Source of the DNA: Cyanocohniella sp. LLY
GTDB lineage: Bacteria; Cyanobacteriota; Cyanobacteriia; Cyanobacteriales; Nostocaceae
DNA: 44,658 bases
Reading direction: 5' to 3'
Assembly: GCA_022241785.1 (NCBI GenBank)
Contig: JAKOMP010000048.1
Coordinates: 721 to 45,378, forward strand
Below are positions 17,772 through 27,565 of the stretch, piece after piece (position 1 is the stretch's first letter; each line of letters opens with the position of its first letter). The notes beneath the pieces were generated by a model that saw only the letters and a list, made by a program, of their open reading frames with translations, had not been told where the DNA came from and made no database searches. Both the position numbers and the translations under genes were made by a program.

Positions 17772-17807
17772 GATTATTCAATATTTCACTCTGGTAGATT
17801 CAGTAAT

Positions 17808-19052
17808 CTAGGAAAACCATTCAACCACAGCGTCTTCTTTGGTGTTGGTATTTCTCGATGGAGTTTCACGGTTAAATTTCATGTGAATTGACCGGGTTTG
17901 TTCACCATCAGCCGCAACAGCCAAAATAGGATAGTCGATTAAACCATCTTGGAAGGACATTTGGAAGCGGAATGTACCATCTGGATTCAGTTTAATGGGA
18001 CGACCACCAATTGTGACGGTAGCATCAGGTTCGGTAGCACCGTAAACAATCAACTCAGCATCAGCAACTAACCAGAATTGGCGGGGACGCACTGGTACGG
18101 CGGAAGCAGAGAAGCCCACACCAGACATACCTACACCAGACATGGTTAAACCAGAAGCGGTGGGAACTGCCCACATACCTACACCGGAGGGGAAAACGTA
18201 GGAACTGACGGCTTGTTCAGGAGTTTGCTGCATGGAACCGAACAGAGAACCTGCAACCCGTTGGGCTTCCGCAGATTCGGCCATGCCAAATATTTGGTCG
18301 TAGAGGGGGTTACTACCGTTGACTCCTGCTGCTGATGTTGCTGCTGCTGCAACCTTCTTGGCAGGGGGAACTAATTCGTAAACGGTCTTATCACGTAAAT
18401 CTTCTTCAAAGTTCACGGTGACAAAGACATCTTCAATCCAGTCGGATGGATACACGGGAGGAATATGCACTCTCGCAGAACGGGCTAATACCAACCAACG
18501 ACCATCAGCAGTACGGTAGCCAATATCAATTACATAATCGCGATCGCTCACGGGAACAGGAATATACCATTCTCTGGCTAGTTCGTCAGCAGGGTATTCT
18601 TGAATACTGTGGGGGCTTTGATGATCAAGACTGATGTCGGTAACATCGTAAATCCGCAGTGCCAGTTGCTGTCCACCTTGTTGTCTGAGTTCGGCTTTGT
18701 GTTCGTTGGGTATATCCCAGTAGGTGTAAGCCCATTGAGGATCGCGGGGTAAAAGCACAATCCGGCTTTCGCCATAACCTGATGGTAGATCTGCTAGTCC
18801 TTCATCCACATCCGCCAGAGATCCACCAGTGCGGTCTTCTTGACCTAATTCAAATTTTGCTGCTTCCACGGTTTCCTGTGCCTCCAGTGAACGAGTTGGG
18901 TTAAGTGCCACTTTGCTGCGCTGAACTTCTTGAATTGATGCGAGTAATTGAGATTTACGCATCCGGCTATAGCGAGAGATACTATATTCGCTGGCAACTT
19001 TACGTAATTGCCTTAATGTCATCTCCTCTAGCGGTGGGCGTTCTTTCGCCAT
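17808..19052 (-). CDS. DUF4912 protein with N-terminal Rho/SAP-like domain
   Basis: A 414-residue protein. Residues about 1-50 (LEEMTLRQLRKVASEYSISR and the following RMRKSQLLASI) form a SAP-like/Rho-N helix-extended-helix module, often nucleic-acid binding. Residues about 95-215 match DUF4912, with RIVLLPRDPQWAYTYWDIP, LRIYDVTDI and a Y-V-I-D-I-G-Y strand. A Gly/Met-rich low-complexity stretch (MSGVGMSGVGFSAS) precedes a C-terminal beta domain (AELIVYGATEPDATVTIGG). No signal peptide. Function unknown; DUF4912 is thought to be an Ig-like or carbohydrate-module fold. It is transcribed alone, with a strong terminator at 17743-17771. Confidence 0.85.
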   Translation of the reverse strand: MAKERPPLEEMTLRQLRKVASEYSISRYSRMRKSQLLASIQEVQRSKVALNPTRSLEAQETVEAAKFELGQEDRTGGSLADVDEGLADLPSGYGESRIVLLPRDPQWAYTYWDIPNEHKAELRQQGGQQLALRIYDVTDISLDHQSPHSIQEYPADELAREWYIPVPVSDRDYVIDIGYRTADGRWLVLARSARVHIPPVYPSDWIEDVFVTVNFEEDLRDKTVYELVPPAKKVAAAATSAAGVNGSNPLYDQIFGMAESAEAQRVAGSLFGSMQQTPEQAVSSYVFPSGVGMWAVPTASGLTMSGVGMSGVGFSASAVPVRPRQFWLVADAELIVYGATEPDATVTIGGRPIKLNPDGTFRFQMSFQDGLIDYPILAVAADGEQTRSIHMKFNRETPSRNTNTKEDAVVEWFS

Positions 19053-19450
19053 AATTTTGGCCTCCAGTAGTTTGAAAGGTAAACGATTTACCCGGGTTAA
19101 AGAATGCTTGATAAAATGTCATCTACCCCAGATGAATTTCTTATTCCTGACTTCTGGTTTTGCCCAGTTTTAAGTTTTTTAGTTTGTTTTTAAATTGCGG
19201 AGTACTAACTTTCGTTCCTCAAAGAGGCCAAGATTAGCATTTCTTTGGGATCGGAGGAGTCCTTGTTGTTAAGTAAATATTAACCAGTAATCCTTGGTTG
19301 GGATCAAGGGGTCTGCGGGTGCTTTTTTCCCTACTCTACGAATTTATCAGTCGTTGCGGGATCACCGTGTCATGAAATCATAACATTACGAGTTATGGTA
19401 GCCCAAAGAACTAAAATCATGTCATGAATTGATGACAATTAAATTAGAGA
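19053..19450. other. Upstream region of the DUF4912 gene
   Basis: A 398-base stretch holding that gene's promoter. Near 19370-19440, just past the AEC transporter gene, are two inverted repeats: CATAAC/GTTATG, and GTCAT-N6-ATGAC. Either could be a weak terminator of the ftn2/AEC transcript; no long T run is present. Confidence 0.5.
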
Positions 19451-20431
19451 TCAGCCAAAAACCGCAATCCATAAAGGAAGCAGCAGCAGTAACAAAAGTA
19501 TGGAGAGGATGATACTACTAGCAACTAAATCGCTGTCAAGGTTGTATTCTTCTGCCAAAATCAGCCCAGCAAAGCCTGTAGGCATTCCCGACATCAAGAC
19601 CATAGCCAAACGGCGATCGCCTGATAAACCCAGCAACACAGTGGTGAGTAAGCCCACACATAAAGGCATGATCACAACCTTGAGAACAGCAGGGATCACA
19701 GCCAGTCGAAAATTTTGCCATCCCTGGAGTTGACCTACGCGAATACCAGTTAATAAGAAGGCACAGGCAATAACAACGTTAATCGACCCTTGGATGCCTG
19801 ATTCCATAATCGTCGGCAGTGGTATATGCCGAGTCAAAATGCCAATAATAAAAGCCCATAAAGGAGGTACAGTCAGTAGATCCCGCAATTGCATCCACCA
19901 ACGATTGGCAGATTTTGCATGACTAAAGTAGCTGGCAATTAACACGCCTAAACCATATGGACCCACAAAGCTGTGGGTGATACTGTAAAGTACTGCCCAA
20001 TTAAGTGCATCTGCTTGAATTAAATAAGGGGCGATCGCTAACCCCACAAAACCAGTATTTCCCAACACAGCCGCCAGCACAAAACTCCCTTGAGTGCGAG
20101 TATCCCAGCAATGATTAGCACCGGAATCTGGCTGCAACTTAGATGACAAGACTTTTTGCCATCCCCACAAAGTTAGCAATGCCACCAATAAACCAATCAG
20201 CAGCGCCCCTACCGTAATCACTGATGGTAGCCAAGGCAAACTCCCCGCACCACTCAATTCCTGCTGTTGAGTTTTGCGTGCTAATGCCAAGAGTTCTAGT
20301 GGTATACCTACCCAGTAAAGACCACGACCTAACAAATGTGGTAACCACTGAGGTAACAATCTAAATAATAATAGCCCCAGACTCGTCCACAGAATCAGGG
20401 GTATATAAGCATGAATTAGAGTTTCTGCCAT
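19451..20431 (-). CDS. AEC family transporter (auxin efflux carrier-like permease)
   Basis: A 326-residue integral membrane protein with about ten hydrophobic segments in two halves of five. Family marks are GNTGFVGLAIAPYL in the middle and SGMPTGFAGLILAEEYNLD near the end, the crossover region of AEC/BART carriers. The family moves organic anions or amphipathic compounds; the substrate here is not predictable. The ATG at 20431 gives MAETLIHAYIPL; an upstream TTG is less likely. It follows ftn2 with a 36-base gap and is probably co-transcribed. Confidence 0.87.
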   Translation of the reverse strand: MAETLIHAYIPLILWTSLGLLLFRLLPQWLPHLLGRGLYWVGIPLELLALARKTQQQELSGAGSLPWLPSVITVGALLIGLLVALLTLWGWQKVLSSKLQPDSGANHCWDTRTQGSFVLAAVLGNTGFVGLAIAPYLIQADALNWAVLYSITHSFVGPYGLGVLIASYFSHAKSANRWWMQLRDLLTVPPLWAFIIGILTRHIPLPTIMESGIQGSINVVIACAFLLTGIRVGQLQGWQNFRLAVIPAVLKVVIMPLCVGLLTTVLLGLSGDRRLAMVLMSGMPTGFAGLILAEEYNLDSDLVASSIILSILLLLLLLPLWIAVFG

Positions 20432-20467
20432 CAACAAAGATCCGAATTGAACACCAATTACGAATTA

Positions 20468-22759
20468 CTAAAAATTCATGCTTACTTGATTAATTACTGA
20501 CATATTCTGGATGCGCCAAACATCTGCTTGTCGAATTAAGGAATATCGTACACGCAAAGTTTCATCGGTAATATTATTAATCTGACCTCTTTCGTAAAAT
20601 TGTGTGACTTCCCTGACTCTAGCTACTGCTACTACTGATTGATCTGGGTTTTGGTTGACATATTCGACATTCACCGTGTGGTTGTATGTCCGATAGCGGT
20701 TTTGTGACCTCTCCTGTTGGGCAATTAGCCGCCACTGAGCTAAAGTCGCACCTGTTAAAATGTCTTGTAAGCTACCAATGTCATGACTTGGGCCTAAAGC
20801 TGAAGCTTTAGTAGATAACCAAGTTTGAATGACTTTTTGTGCCATCTCCTCTGTCAACGAACCCTCTGGAGGTAGCAACTTGCTGTTTGGATCAGGAATA
20901 GCCATAGGTGGTTCATTTAGCTGCACCGCTAGCTGTTCACCCTGCAACACAGGTGTAGGGTCAAGGATATTTCTCACCCATCCAAATGTCGTGGAAACGA
21001 TTAGCCAAAAAACTAATATACCTGCCAAAGAAGCAAATACAGTCCAAACAAGTCGGGTTTTGCCATCTAAAGTATGAGTAAAATTTGCTCGTGGACCAGA
21101 AGCACCCCTACTGTTAGCTGGGTTTGCCTTGCGCCGCCGCCGCTTTTTGACTTTACGCGGGGGAGTAGCATGAGCGGTGCCATTTAAATTGTGATTAGTG
21201 GGTCTAGCTGGGTCTACAGTCCGCGCAAATGAAGGCACATTTGTTTCTGGGTTAGCACCGTTGGCAACATTACCTAGTGGTATACTCCGGTTTGTTGAGG
21301 CAAAGTTTGGCTGTTGGGGTCTTTTGTAGTTTACTGTTTCTGGTAAATCCGGGTCTAGTTTTCTTTCTTGAGGGAATTTTGGATCAACTGGGGGATGATT
21401 ACTTGGGCGTGGAGGTTGCGAAAAAGACCGCCCGTTGATCACAGCCCAATCATTAGTCGTTTCTGCCTCCGTAGGTAAGGCTTCTAAGTAAGCTTGCACC
21501 TGTGGGGTAGCAAAATAATCTTTGAGCGAGGCTGGTTGCTGGGCTAAATCACGGAAGTGCGGAAAAACTTCGTTTTGTAACCACTGTTCTGCATATAAAC
21601 ATAACCCCGGTAACAAGTCTGGAGAATCTAAGGATCTCTCCCGAATAAAAGCTAGGGCTTCGTATTCCTGACTAAGTTCTAAAACACGGGTGGCTTCTTC
21701 GGTTTGTCCTAGTAGCAGCGCACATAGGGACTGTTCTAAATGCACATCTTGACGCTTTCCTAGACCCATCAGCATCTGCTTGGCCTGACGAATTAAAGCA
21801 GGTTGACGTTGAGTGAATCCCCGTGCCAAAGAAGCATAAACCGCCAAGTAGTTAGCAACAGCAGACGGACGTTTACTTTCCGCTTCAAATAACTTGTGCT
21901 GTTCGGCAACTGTTAAATGGTGGCGTAATTGCTGGATAAATCGCAGAAAATCATCTATGTTTAAACCTGAGTAATCATTACCAGTGCCATCGATGCCGCC
22001 GCGATCGCTTAAGATATTATGCAAGAAAGCCAAGCCTTGCCGTCGTTCTGCAGCCTTTTCTTCCGGCAGTGCCAGTAATTCTAAAATCCGATATGGGCGC
22101 AACTTATATAAGTCAGCCTGCATTTCTGCTTGCACACTGGCAAATAGTCCTTCCCTTGACAGCAGTTCTTGTCCCGTTTCTAGGGAAATAGCCGCATTTT
22201 CATGGTGGCCTTGCTGCCATTGCTCCCGACCCAATTCTAGACAAGCCAGCGCCACAGTCAGCACAATATCTGGGTACTCCGAACTTTCGCTTAATTCGTC
22301 ACCTACCAGATGATTACCCACTTTGGCAGCTGCCACACTGCTTTGATTGGTCAGGTAATTATGACCTAATTTGAGTACGAGTTCATATTCTCCTAATTCT
22401 TGCAGAATTAATAAAGCACCAACTAATTCCTGTTGAGAAATGTCAATGCTGAGACTTTGAGGATCAGGATCGCCCTTGTTGCTTTCTGTGTGGTTTCCCA
22501 CTGCAACAGTAGCATTAGCATTGCCGTTAGGGCCATAGGCATGGGCAACATAAAGCTCATTGTAACTGCTACGTTCTTTAGGATTTGATAAAACCACGTA
22601 AGCTTCTTCTATAAGTTGTTTACGAGAAGAAATCGCTGCTTGAGAATACTCCCGTCGCGGCAATTGTACAATGCGATCGCTGTATGACTGCCGCAACTGT
22701 TCATCACTTGCCGCTAACGGTAGTCCTAAAATTCGGTAGTAATCTAGCGGAATTCGCAC
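20468..22759 (-). CDS. ftn2: ARC6/Ftn2/ZipN cell division protein
   Basis: A 763-residue cyanobacterial homologue of plastid ARC6, which tethers FtsZ to the membrane and organises the divisome. A J-like domain is at 1-70 (PLDYYRILGLPLAASDEQLRQ) but lacks the HPD tripeptide, so stimulation of DnaK is unlikely. A long helical, Leu/Gln-rich region (about 95-430) follows, then a proline-rich linker, a basic stretch KVKKRRRRK just before one membrane helix (about 571-594), and a C-terminal ~165-residue domain (ARC6 IMS/DUF4101) with LTEEMAQKVIQTWLSTKASA. The cytoplasmic N-terminus and the order fit ZipN. The gene may share an mRNA with the AEC transporter. Confidence 0.93.
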   Translation of the reverse strand: MRIPLDYYRILGLPLAASDEQLRQSYSDRIVQLPRREYSQAAISSRKQLIEEAYVVLSNPKERSSYNELYVAHAYGPNGNANATVAVGNHTESNKGDPDPQSLSIDISQQELVGALLILQELGEYELVLKLGHNYLTNQSSVAAAKVGNHLVGDELSESSEYPDIVLTVALACLELGREQWQQGHHENAAISLETGQELLSREGLFASVQAEMQADLYKLRPYRILELLALPEEKAAERRQGLAFLHNILSDRGGIDGTGNDYSGLNIDDFLRFIQQLRHHLTVAEQHKLFEAESKRPSAVANYLAVYASLARGFTQRQPALIRQAKQMLMGLGKRQDVHLEQSLCALLLGQTEEATRVLELSQEYEALAFIRERSLDSPDLLPGLCLYAEQWLQNEVFPHFRDLAQQPASLKDYFATPQVQAYLEALPTEAETTNDWAVINGRSFSQPPRPSNHPPVDPKFPQERKLDPDLPETVNYKRPQQPNFASTNRSIPLGNVANGANPETNVPSFARTVDPARPTNHNLNGTAHATPPRKVKKRRRRKANPANSRGASGPRANFTHTLDGKTRLVWTVFASLAGILVFWLIVSTTFGWVRNILDPTPVLQGEQLAVQLNEPPMAIPDPNSKLLPPEGSLTEEMAQKVIQTWLSTKASALGPSHDIGSLQDILTGATLAQWRLIAQQERSQNRYRTYNHTVNVEYVNQNPDQSVVAVARVREVTQFYERGQINNITDETLRVRYSLIRQADVWRIQNMSVINQVSMNF

Positions 22760-23673
22760 AGTCTACTTCCCCTGCACCGTGATCAACATAATTCACCTAG
22801 AGCATTCCAGGCATGTAAAACCGTGCCACAATAATACGGTGAATAATACCGTGTTGGACTTACACTATAAGTTTATATTGCAACAATTGATTTTGTTCCT
22901 TCCGCAAATTTGAGTCATATTCTAGTGCTAGCATTTGGCATTTGCCTAGAAAGCCCCGATACTTTGTGTTAATTCTTAGTATTGTTGCCTGTAAAAACTT
23001 ATAGTTGTCAAGAGCCAGTGAATTTCCCTAACTATACAGCTAGAGAAGCTATCCCCGAAAGGATAGAATTTAAGATAAAGAAATAGAAGAATATCATAAA
23101 TACAAATAAATAACAAGTATCTAACTATACAAAAATAATCATTGTTCATTTTTGCCAAATTGTTAATGGATATGCAGAAACCAAGCTATCCTGATTGATA
23201 GCGTATGAATAGGGGTAAGGAACGAGAAAACTCAGGGGGCATCTGCTGCCATTAGGGTGAGATCCTCGCAAATCTTGGATTGAAAAATGCCAAATTCACT
23301 CATTTTTCTGATAATTGCCAACAAACCTTTGAGGCGCATAATTTTTGGTTGTTAACCAAAAGATAAGGTTTAAAGCCTCGCCACTTGTGGGCGATAGCTT
23401 CCTTTCTTCTTTGCTCTGGTGGTTGTACTCCTACGGAGAAGCAAGCTACGCGCAGCGTCTCGTAGAGAATCCCCAACGCCAGTTGCTCCCCTTGACTACA
23501 AGCCAAGACCGCACTGGCTCCTCCTTGTGGGTGGTTTTTCTCCCCTGCTCCCTGCCCCCTGCCCCCCTGCTTTTTCACTCCAGCAGACCCAGCTTGCGAA
23601 AAGCAGATATTGTCTGAGAGCAACTTATTTGAGATGGTAAATTTCAGTTTTACAATAGGGATACTAAAAAAGA
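22760..23673. other. Long intergenic region between divergent ftn2 and pdhA
   Basis: A 914-base gap with both promoters. It holds repeated CACGGT/ACGGT motifs (22818-22855) in front of ftn2, an AT-rich stretch, a dispersed repeat fragment with GAAGCAAGCTACGCGCAGCG near 23440-23460, and a heptamer tract of CCCCTGC-type units (23540-23571). Short overlapping frames here have repeat-like composition and are not called as genes. Confidence 0.6.
23540..23571. repeat. Heptanucleotide tandem tract (CCCCTGC type)
   Basis: Near-perfect tandem units of TCCCTGC/CCCCTGC. It is related in form to the CCCCACT tracts but with a different heptamer. It lies about 100 bases upstream of pdhA. Confidence 0.75.
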
Positions 23674-24708
23674 ATGGTTCAAGAACGCACGTTACCTACA
23701 TTTAATGCTGCCACTACTCAGATCACCAAAGAAGAAGGGTTGCGGTTGTATGAAGACATGGTATTAGGGCGCTTATTTGAAGACAAGTGCGCTGAAATGT
23801 ACTATAGGGGCAAAATGTTTGGTTTTGTCCACTTATACAACGGACAAGAAGCCGTTTCCACAGGCGTAATTCAAGCGATGCGACCGGGTGAAGACTTTGT
23901 TTCCAGCACCTACCGCGACCACGTTCATGCTTTGAGTGCAGGCGTACCAGCCAGAGAAGTCATGGCAGAGTTATTTGGCAAAGCCACAGGTTGCAGCAAA
24001 GGGCGCGGTGGTTCCATGCACATGTTTTCTGCCGAGCATGGTTTACTGGGTGGTTATGCTTTCGTGGCCGAAGGCATTCCTGTAGCAGCCGGAGCAGCTT
24101 TCCAAAGCAAATACCGCCGCGAAGTCTTAAAAGACCAAAACGCCGACCAAGTAACAGCTTGTTTCTTTGGTGATGGTGCTGCTAACAACGGGCAATTTTT
24201 TGAAACTTTGAACATGGCGGCCCTCTGGAAACTGCCAATTATTTTCGTAGTAGAAAATAATAAATGGGCAATTGGTATGTCTCACGAACGGGCCACGTCC
24301 CAGCCAGAAATTTATAAAAAAGCCAGTGTATTTAACATGGTGGGCGTAGAAGTAGATGGTATGGATGTACTAGCAGTCCGATCCGTCGCTAAAGAAGCCG
24401 TAGCCCGCGCCCGTGCAGGAGAAGGGCCCACCCTAATCGAAGCCCTTACCTACCGCTTCCGGGGTCATTCCTTGGCAGATCCAGATGAAATGCGGAGCAA
24501 AGCCGAGAAAGAATTTTGGTTTTCCCGCGACCCCATTAAAAAGCTAGCGGCTTATCTAATTGAGCAAAACCTAGCAGACGAGGCAGAACTCAAAGCCATT
24601 GATCGTAAAATTCAAGAAGTGATCGATGAAGCTGTGAAGTTCGCCGAAAGTAGCCCCGAACCAGACCCCAGCGAGTTATATCGCTTTATATTTGCCGAAG
24701 ACGAGTAA
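23674..24708 (+). CDS. pdhA: Pyruvate dehydrogenase E1 component, alpha subunit
   Basis: A 344-residue E1 alpha subunit, which with E1 beta decarboxylates pyruvate using thiamine diphosphate. Landmarks: YRDH at 80-83, GRGGSMH at 110-116, the cofactor motif GDGAANNGQ from 166, then [10 protein letters not shown] and the [15 protein letters not shown] loop (the phosphorylation-loop region in mitochondria). Length and order match bacterial and plastid enzymes. The E1 beta, E2 and E3 genes are not adjacent, as is usual in cyanobacteria where pdh genes are scattered. A GGGAGCA-type heptamer tract starts directly after the stop. With nifJ broken here, PDH would be the main visible route to acetyl-CoA. 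Confidence 0.96.
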   Translation: MVQERTLPTFNAATTQITKEEGLRLYEDMVLGRLFEDKCAEMYYRGKMFGFVHLYNGQEAVSTGVIQAMRPGEDFVSSTYRDHVHALSAGVPAREVMAELFGKATGCSKGRGGSMHMFSAEHGLLGGYAFVAEGIPVAAGAAFQSKYRREVLKDQNADQVTACFFGDGAANNGQFFETLNMAALWKLPIIFVVENNKWAIGMSHERATSQPEIYKKASVFNMVGVEVDGMDVLAVRSVAKEAVARARAGEGPTLIEALTYRFRGHSLADPDEMRSKAEKEFWFSRDPIKKLAAYLIEQNLADEAELKAIDRKIQEVIDEAVKFAESSPEPDPSELYRFIFAEDE

Positions 24709-24712
24709 AAAG

Positions 24713-24747
24713 AGGCAGGGGAGCAGGGAGCAGGGAGCAGGGGAGAG
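24713..24747. repeat. Heptanucleotide tandem tract (GGGAGCA type)
   Basis: Tandem GGAGCAG units directly after the pdhA stop codon. It is the complement-type form of the CCCTGCT tract upstream of pdhA, so the gene is bracketed by related tracts in opposite orientation. Confidence 0.75.
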
Positions 24748-24863
24748 ACTGCAACAAAGCTTGTACTCCGCCCCAGATCAAGCGTCCTAAAAGCGGCTCA
24801 CTGTATCACTTCCTGAAGCGGTAAGCGGAAGCTATGCCGTTCGCATAATAGCGCTCCACAGCA

Positions 24864-24950
<87 letters not shown>

Positions 24951-24953
24951 AAT

Positions 24954-25826
24954 ATGTTTACCATTGCCCTGCAACAGCAACAATACAAAACTTACATCCT
25001 TTCAGATGAAAGTGCTGGCTCTCAAGTTGAAGTAGTACCAGAAAGAGGGGGTATCATCACCCGTTGGCGCATTCAAGAACAAGAAATTTTTTACCTGGAT
25101 GCTGAACGCTTTACTCATCCTGATTTGAGTGTCAGGGGTGGAAATCCGATTTTATTTCCTATCTGTGGTAACTTGCCGGATAACGCTTACACCCACAATG
25201 GGCAGCATTACACCTTAAAACAACACGGTTTCGCCCGTGACCTACCTTGGGAAGTCACTGAACAACAAACTCAAGATAAAGCTAGCCTGACTCTGGTACT
25301 CAATAGCAACGAGCAAACAAAGGCGGTTTATCCGTTTGATTTTCAACTAGTTTTCACCTACGAATTGCAAGGTAATATTTTATCAATTCGGCAGCAATAC
25401 AAAAATTTGTCATCTACGTCTTTGCCATTTTCGGCGGGTTTTCATCCTTACTTCCTCACGGGTGGTGATAAAACTCAGCTAGAGTTTCACATTCCTTCCC
25501 AGCAGTATCAAGACCAGAAAACCAAGGAAATTCATGGGTTTGATGGTAACTTTGATTTCAACCGTGATGAAATTGATGTTGCCTTTGGCGATTTGACTAG
25601 CCAATCTGCCACAGTCACAGATAGTAGCCGTCAATTAAAACTGACCTTGGATTACGACCCCATCTATTCCAAGTTGGTATTTTGGACTCTCAAGGACAAA
25701 GACTTCTACTGTCTAGAACCTTGGACTGCTCCTCGTAATGCCCTGAATACAGCTGAAAACCTGACTGTGTTGGAACCAGGCAACGAATTGCTGGCAACTT
25801 TCCGCCTCACAGCAAATTTTTTCTAA
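24954..25826 (+). CDS. Aldose 1-epimerase-like (galactose mutarotase-like) protein
   Basis: A 290-residue beta-sandwich protein of the galactose mutarotase-like superfamily, probably interconverting anomers of a hexose or hexose phosphate. It shows ERGGIITRW, GGNPILFPICGNL, KQHGFARDLPWEV with the conserved His, AGFHPYF with the second His, and CLEPWTAPRNALN with the general-base Glu region. This closely follows the YihR/YeaD-like branch. The ATG directly follows a heptamer repeat tract, with no Shine-Dalgarno sequence. The substrate is uncertain. It could share a transcript with pdhA, but the 245-base repeat-filled gap argues for separate expression. Confidence 0.87.
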   Translation: MFTIALQQQQYKTYILSDESAGSQVEVVPERGGIITRWRIQEQEIFYLDAERFTHPDLSVRGGNPILFPICGNLPDNAYTHNGQHYTLKQHGFARDLPWEVTEQQTQDKASLTLVLNSNEQTKAVYPFDFQLVFTYELQGNILSIRQQYKNLSSTSLPFSAGFHPYFLTGGDKTQLEFHIPSQQYQDQKTKEIHGFDGNFDFNRDEIDVAFGDLTSQSATVTDSSRQLKLTLDYDPIYSKLVFWTLKDKDFYCLEPWTAPRNALNTAENLTVLEPGNELLATFRLTANFF

Positions 25827-25886
25827 ACCCCTTTACAAATCTCCAACTATTCATGCTATAATTGCAAAGTTGCAGAAAAAGCAAAA

Positions 25887-25958
25887 GGGTCGCTAACTCA
25901 ACGGTAGAGTACTCGGCTTTTAACCGATTAGTTCCGGGTTCGAATCCCGGGCGACCCA
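25887..25958 (+). tRNA. tRNA-Lys (UUU)
   Basis: Cloverleaf of 72 bases: acceptor GGGTCGC/GCGACCC, D stem ACTC/GAGT, anticodon loop CTTTTAA with anticodon TTT, T arm CCGGG-TTCGAAT-CCCGG, discriminator A. No CCA is encoded. The first pair of the anticodon stem (27-43) is a C/T mismatch. It lies alone between the epimerase-like gene and the aldolase gene. Confidence 0.95.
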
Positions 25959-26134
25959 TATAGAAAACTAAAGAGTCTGATTTATAGGTCACTAAGCGTA
26001 GCTAGCGATTTGTTTATGTTTGACAGATAGCGGTCACCATTCCCTTATAATCAGGCTTAAAGGCGTAAAGTTTTTCAACATAAACACCCGTCACTAGTTA
26101 TAATTTCCTATAAGTTGAAAAAAGTCTTAAGATT

Positions 26135-26151
26135 AGCGTAATAGTTACGCT
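26135..26151. promoter_or_regulatory. Perfect inverted repeat upstream of the aldolase gene
   Basis: AGCGTAA-TAG-TTACGCT, 7-base arms with a 3-base centre, ending 44 bases before the aldolase ATG. It could be an operator or a 5' UTR hairpin. No known cyanobacterial regulator box is matched with confidence. Confidence 0.4.
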
Positions 26152-26182
26152 TCTTTCACACCCACTAGCTGAAAATACATTT

Positions 26183-26188
26183 AGGAGG
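26183..26188 (+). promoter_or_regulatory. Strong Shine-Dalgarno of the aldolase gene
   Basis: AGGAGG seven bases before the ATG at 26196; the best ribosome binding site in the window, fitting a highly expressed Calvin-cycle gene. Confidence 0.85.
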
Positions 26189-26195
26189 ACTATCT

Positions 26196-27275
26196 ATGGC
26201 GCTCGTACCAATGCGGCTGCTTCTGGATCACGCGGCTGAAAACGGTTACGGCATTCCAGCTTTTAACGTTAACAACTTGGAGCAGATTCAGGCAATTCTG
26301 AAGGCGGCAGCAGAGACAGATAGCCCCGTAATTTTACAAGCTTCTCGTGGCGCTCGTGCTTATGCAGGCGAAAACTTTCTACGCCATCTGATTTTGGCAG
26401 CAGTAGAAACCTATCCTCATATCCCCATTGTCATGCACCAAGATCATGGTAATGCGCCTTCTACTTGCTACTCAGCAATTAAAAATGGCTTTACCAGTGT
26501 AATGATGGATGGTTCACTGGAAGCTGATGCTAAGACTCCTGCTAGCTATGAGTACAACGTTAATGTTACCCGCGAAGTGGTAAACGTAGCTCATTCTTTG
26601 GGTGTCAGCGTTGAAGGTGAACTTGGTTGTTTGGGTTCTCTGGAAACTGGTGCTGGTGAGGCTGAAGATGGTCACGGATTTGAAGGTACTTTGGATCGTG
26701 AGCAGCTGCTGACTGACCCTGACCAAGCAGTAGATTTCGTAGAACAAACCCAAGTAGATGCTCTAGCTGTTGCTATCGGTACTAGCCACGGTGCTTACAA
26801 GTTTACCCGCAAACCAACCGGGGAAATTTTGGCTATCAGCCGTATTGAAGAAATTAACCGCCGTCTGCCTAACACCCACTTGGTAATGCACGGTTCTTCA
26901 TCTGTGCCAGAAGATTTACTTGCACTAATTAACCAGTATGGTGGTGCAATTCCTGAAACCTACGGTGTACCTGTAGAAGAAATTCAAAAAGGTATCAAGT
27001 GTGGTGTGCGTAAGGTTAACATTGACACCGATAACCGTCTAGCTATCACCGCCGCCGTTCGTGAAGCTTTGGCAGCAAATCCCAAGGAATTTGACCCCCG
27101 TCACTTCCTCAAGCCTTCTATTAAATACATGCAGAAGGTCTGTGCTGACCGCTATGAGCAATTTGGCACTGCCGGTAATGCTAGCAAGATTAAGCAAATT
27201 TCTTTGGAAGATTTTGCTGCTAAGTATGCTAAGGGTGAACTCAAAGTTGTCACCAAGGCATCTGCTAAAGTTTAA
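26196..27275 (+). CDS. fbaA: Class II fructose-1,6-bisphosphate aldolase (Calvin-cycle type)
   Basis: A 359-residue zinc-dependent aldolase acting on fructose 1,6-bisphosphate and sedoheptulose 1,7-bisphosphate in glycolysis, gluconeogenesis and the Calvin cycle. Zinc and catalytic residues sit in HQDHG (His81, Asp83, His84), in [20 protein letters not shown] and VMHGSSSVP, and in the phosphate-binding NIDTDNRLA. The long C-terminal helix region ([19 protein letters not shown]) matches the CbbA subgroup of cyanobacteria and autotrophs. It has a strong ribosome site and a classical terminator, so it is a single-gene transcript. Confidence 0.96.
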   Translation: MALVPMRLLLDHAAENGYGIPAFNVNNLEQIQAILKAAAETDSPVILQASRGARAYAGENFLRHLILAAVETYPHIPIVMHQDHGNAPSTCYSAIKNGFTSVMMDGSLEADAKTPASYEYNVNVTREVVNVAHSLGVSVEGELGCLGSLETGAGEAEDGHGFEGTLDREQLLTDPDQAVDFVEQTQVDALAVAIGTSHGAYKFTRKPTGEILAISRIEEINRRLPNTHLVMHGSSSVPEDLLALINQYGGAIPETYGVPVEEIQKGIKCGVRKVNIDTDNRLAITAAVREALAANPKEFDPRHFLKPSIKYMQKVCADRYEQFGTAGNASKIKQISLEDFAAKYAKGELKVVTKASAKV

Positions 27276-27352
27276 TTTTGTCAAAAAATAAATAGGAGCA
27301 TGAGATGATTACTCGGTTCCTTAAAGAATAAAGTTTTGATGTTGGTATAGAT

Positions 27353-27387
27353 AAACCGGGAGACGTAGAAGTTTCCCGGTTTTTTTG
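27353..27387 (+). terminator. Rho-independent terminator of the aldolase gene
   Basis: AAACCGGGA (27353-27361) pairs with TCCCGGTTT (27374-27382), 12-base loop, followed by a T run. Confidence 0.9.
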
Positions 27388-27565
27388 TTGGTCTATATTG
27401 GTAATTAGTCATATTTCCTGCGGAAACCCTGCACTTACCGCGCAGCTATGCCCGCCAGGGCTTTACGTAATTCGCCATTTGTAATTTGTAATTATTAATC
27501 AATAGGGTAGTCAAATACACTAAATATTCGCTATATTCCCGTAAGTATTCATTGGTAAAGTTTTT

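Noticed and set aside
22976-23158. 60-codon minus-strand frame
   Set aside because: AT-rich low-complexity translation with no ribosome site; likely chance.
23345-23640. Overlapping open frames of 73-107 codons on both strands before pdhA
   Set aside because: Composition follows dispersed repeats and a CCCCTGC tract; no ribosome site or protein family character.
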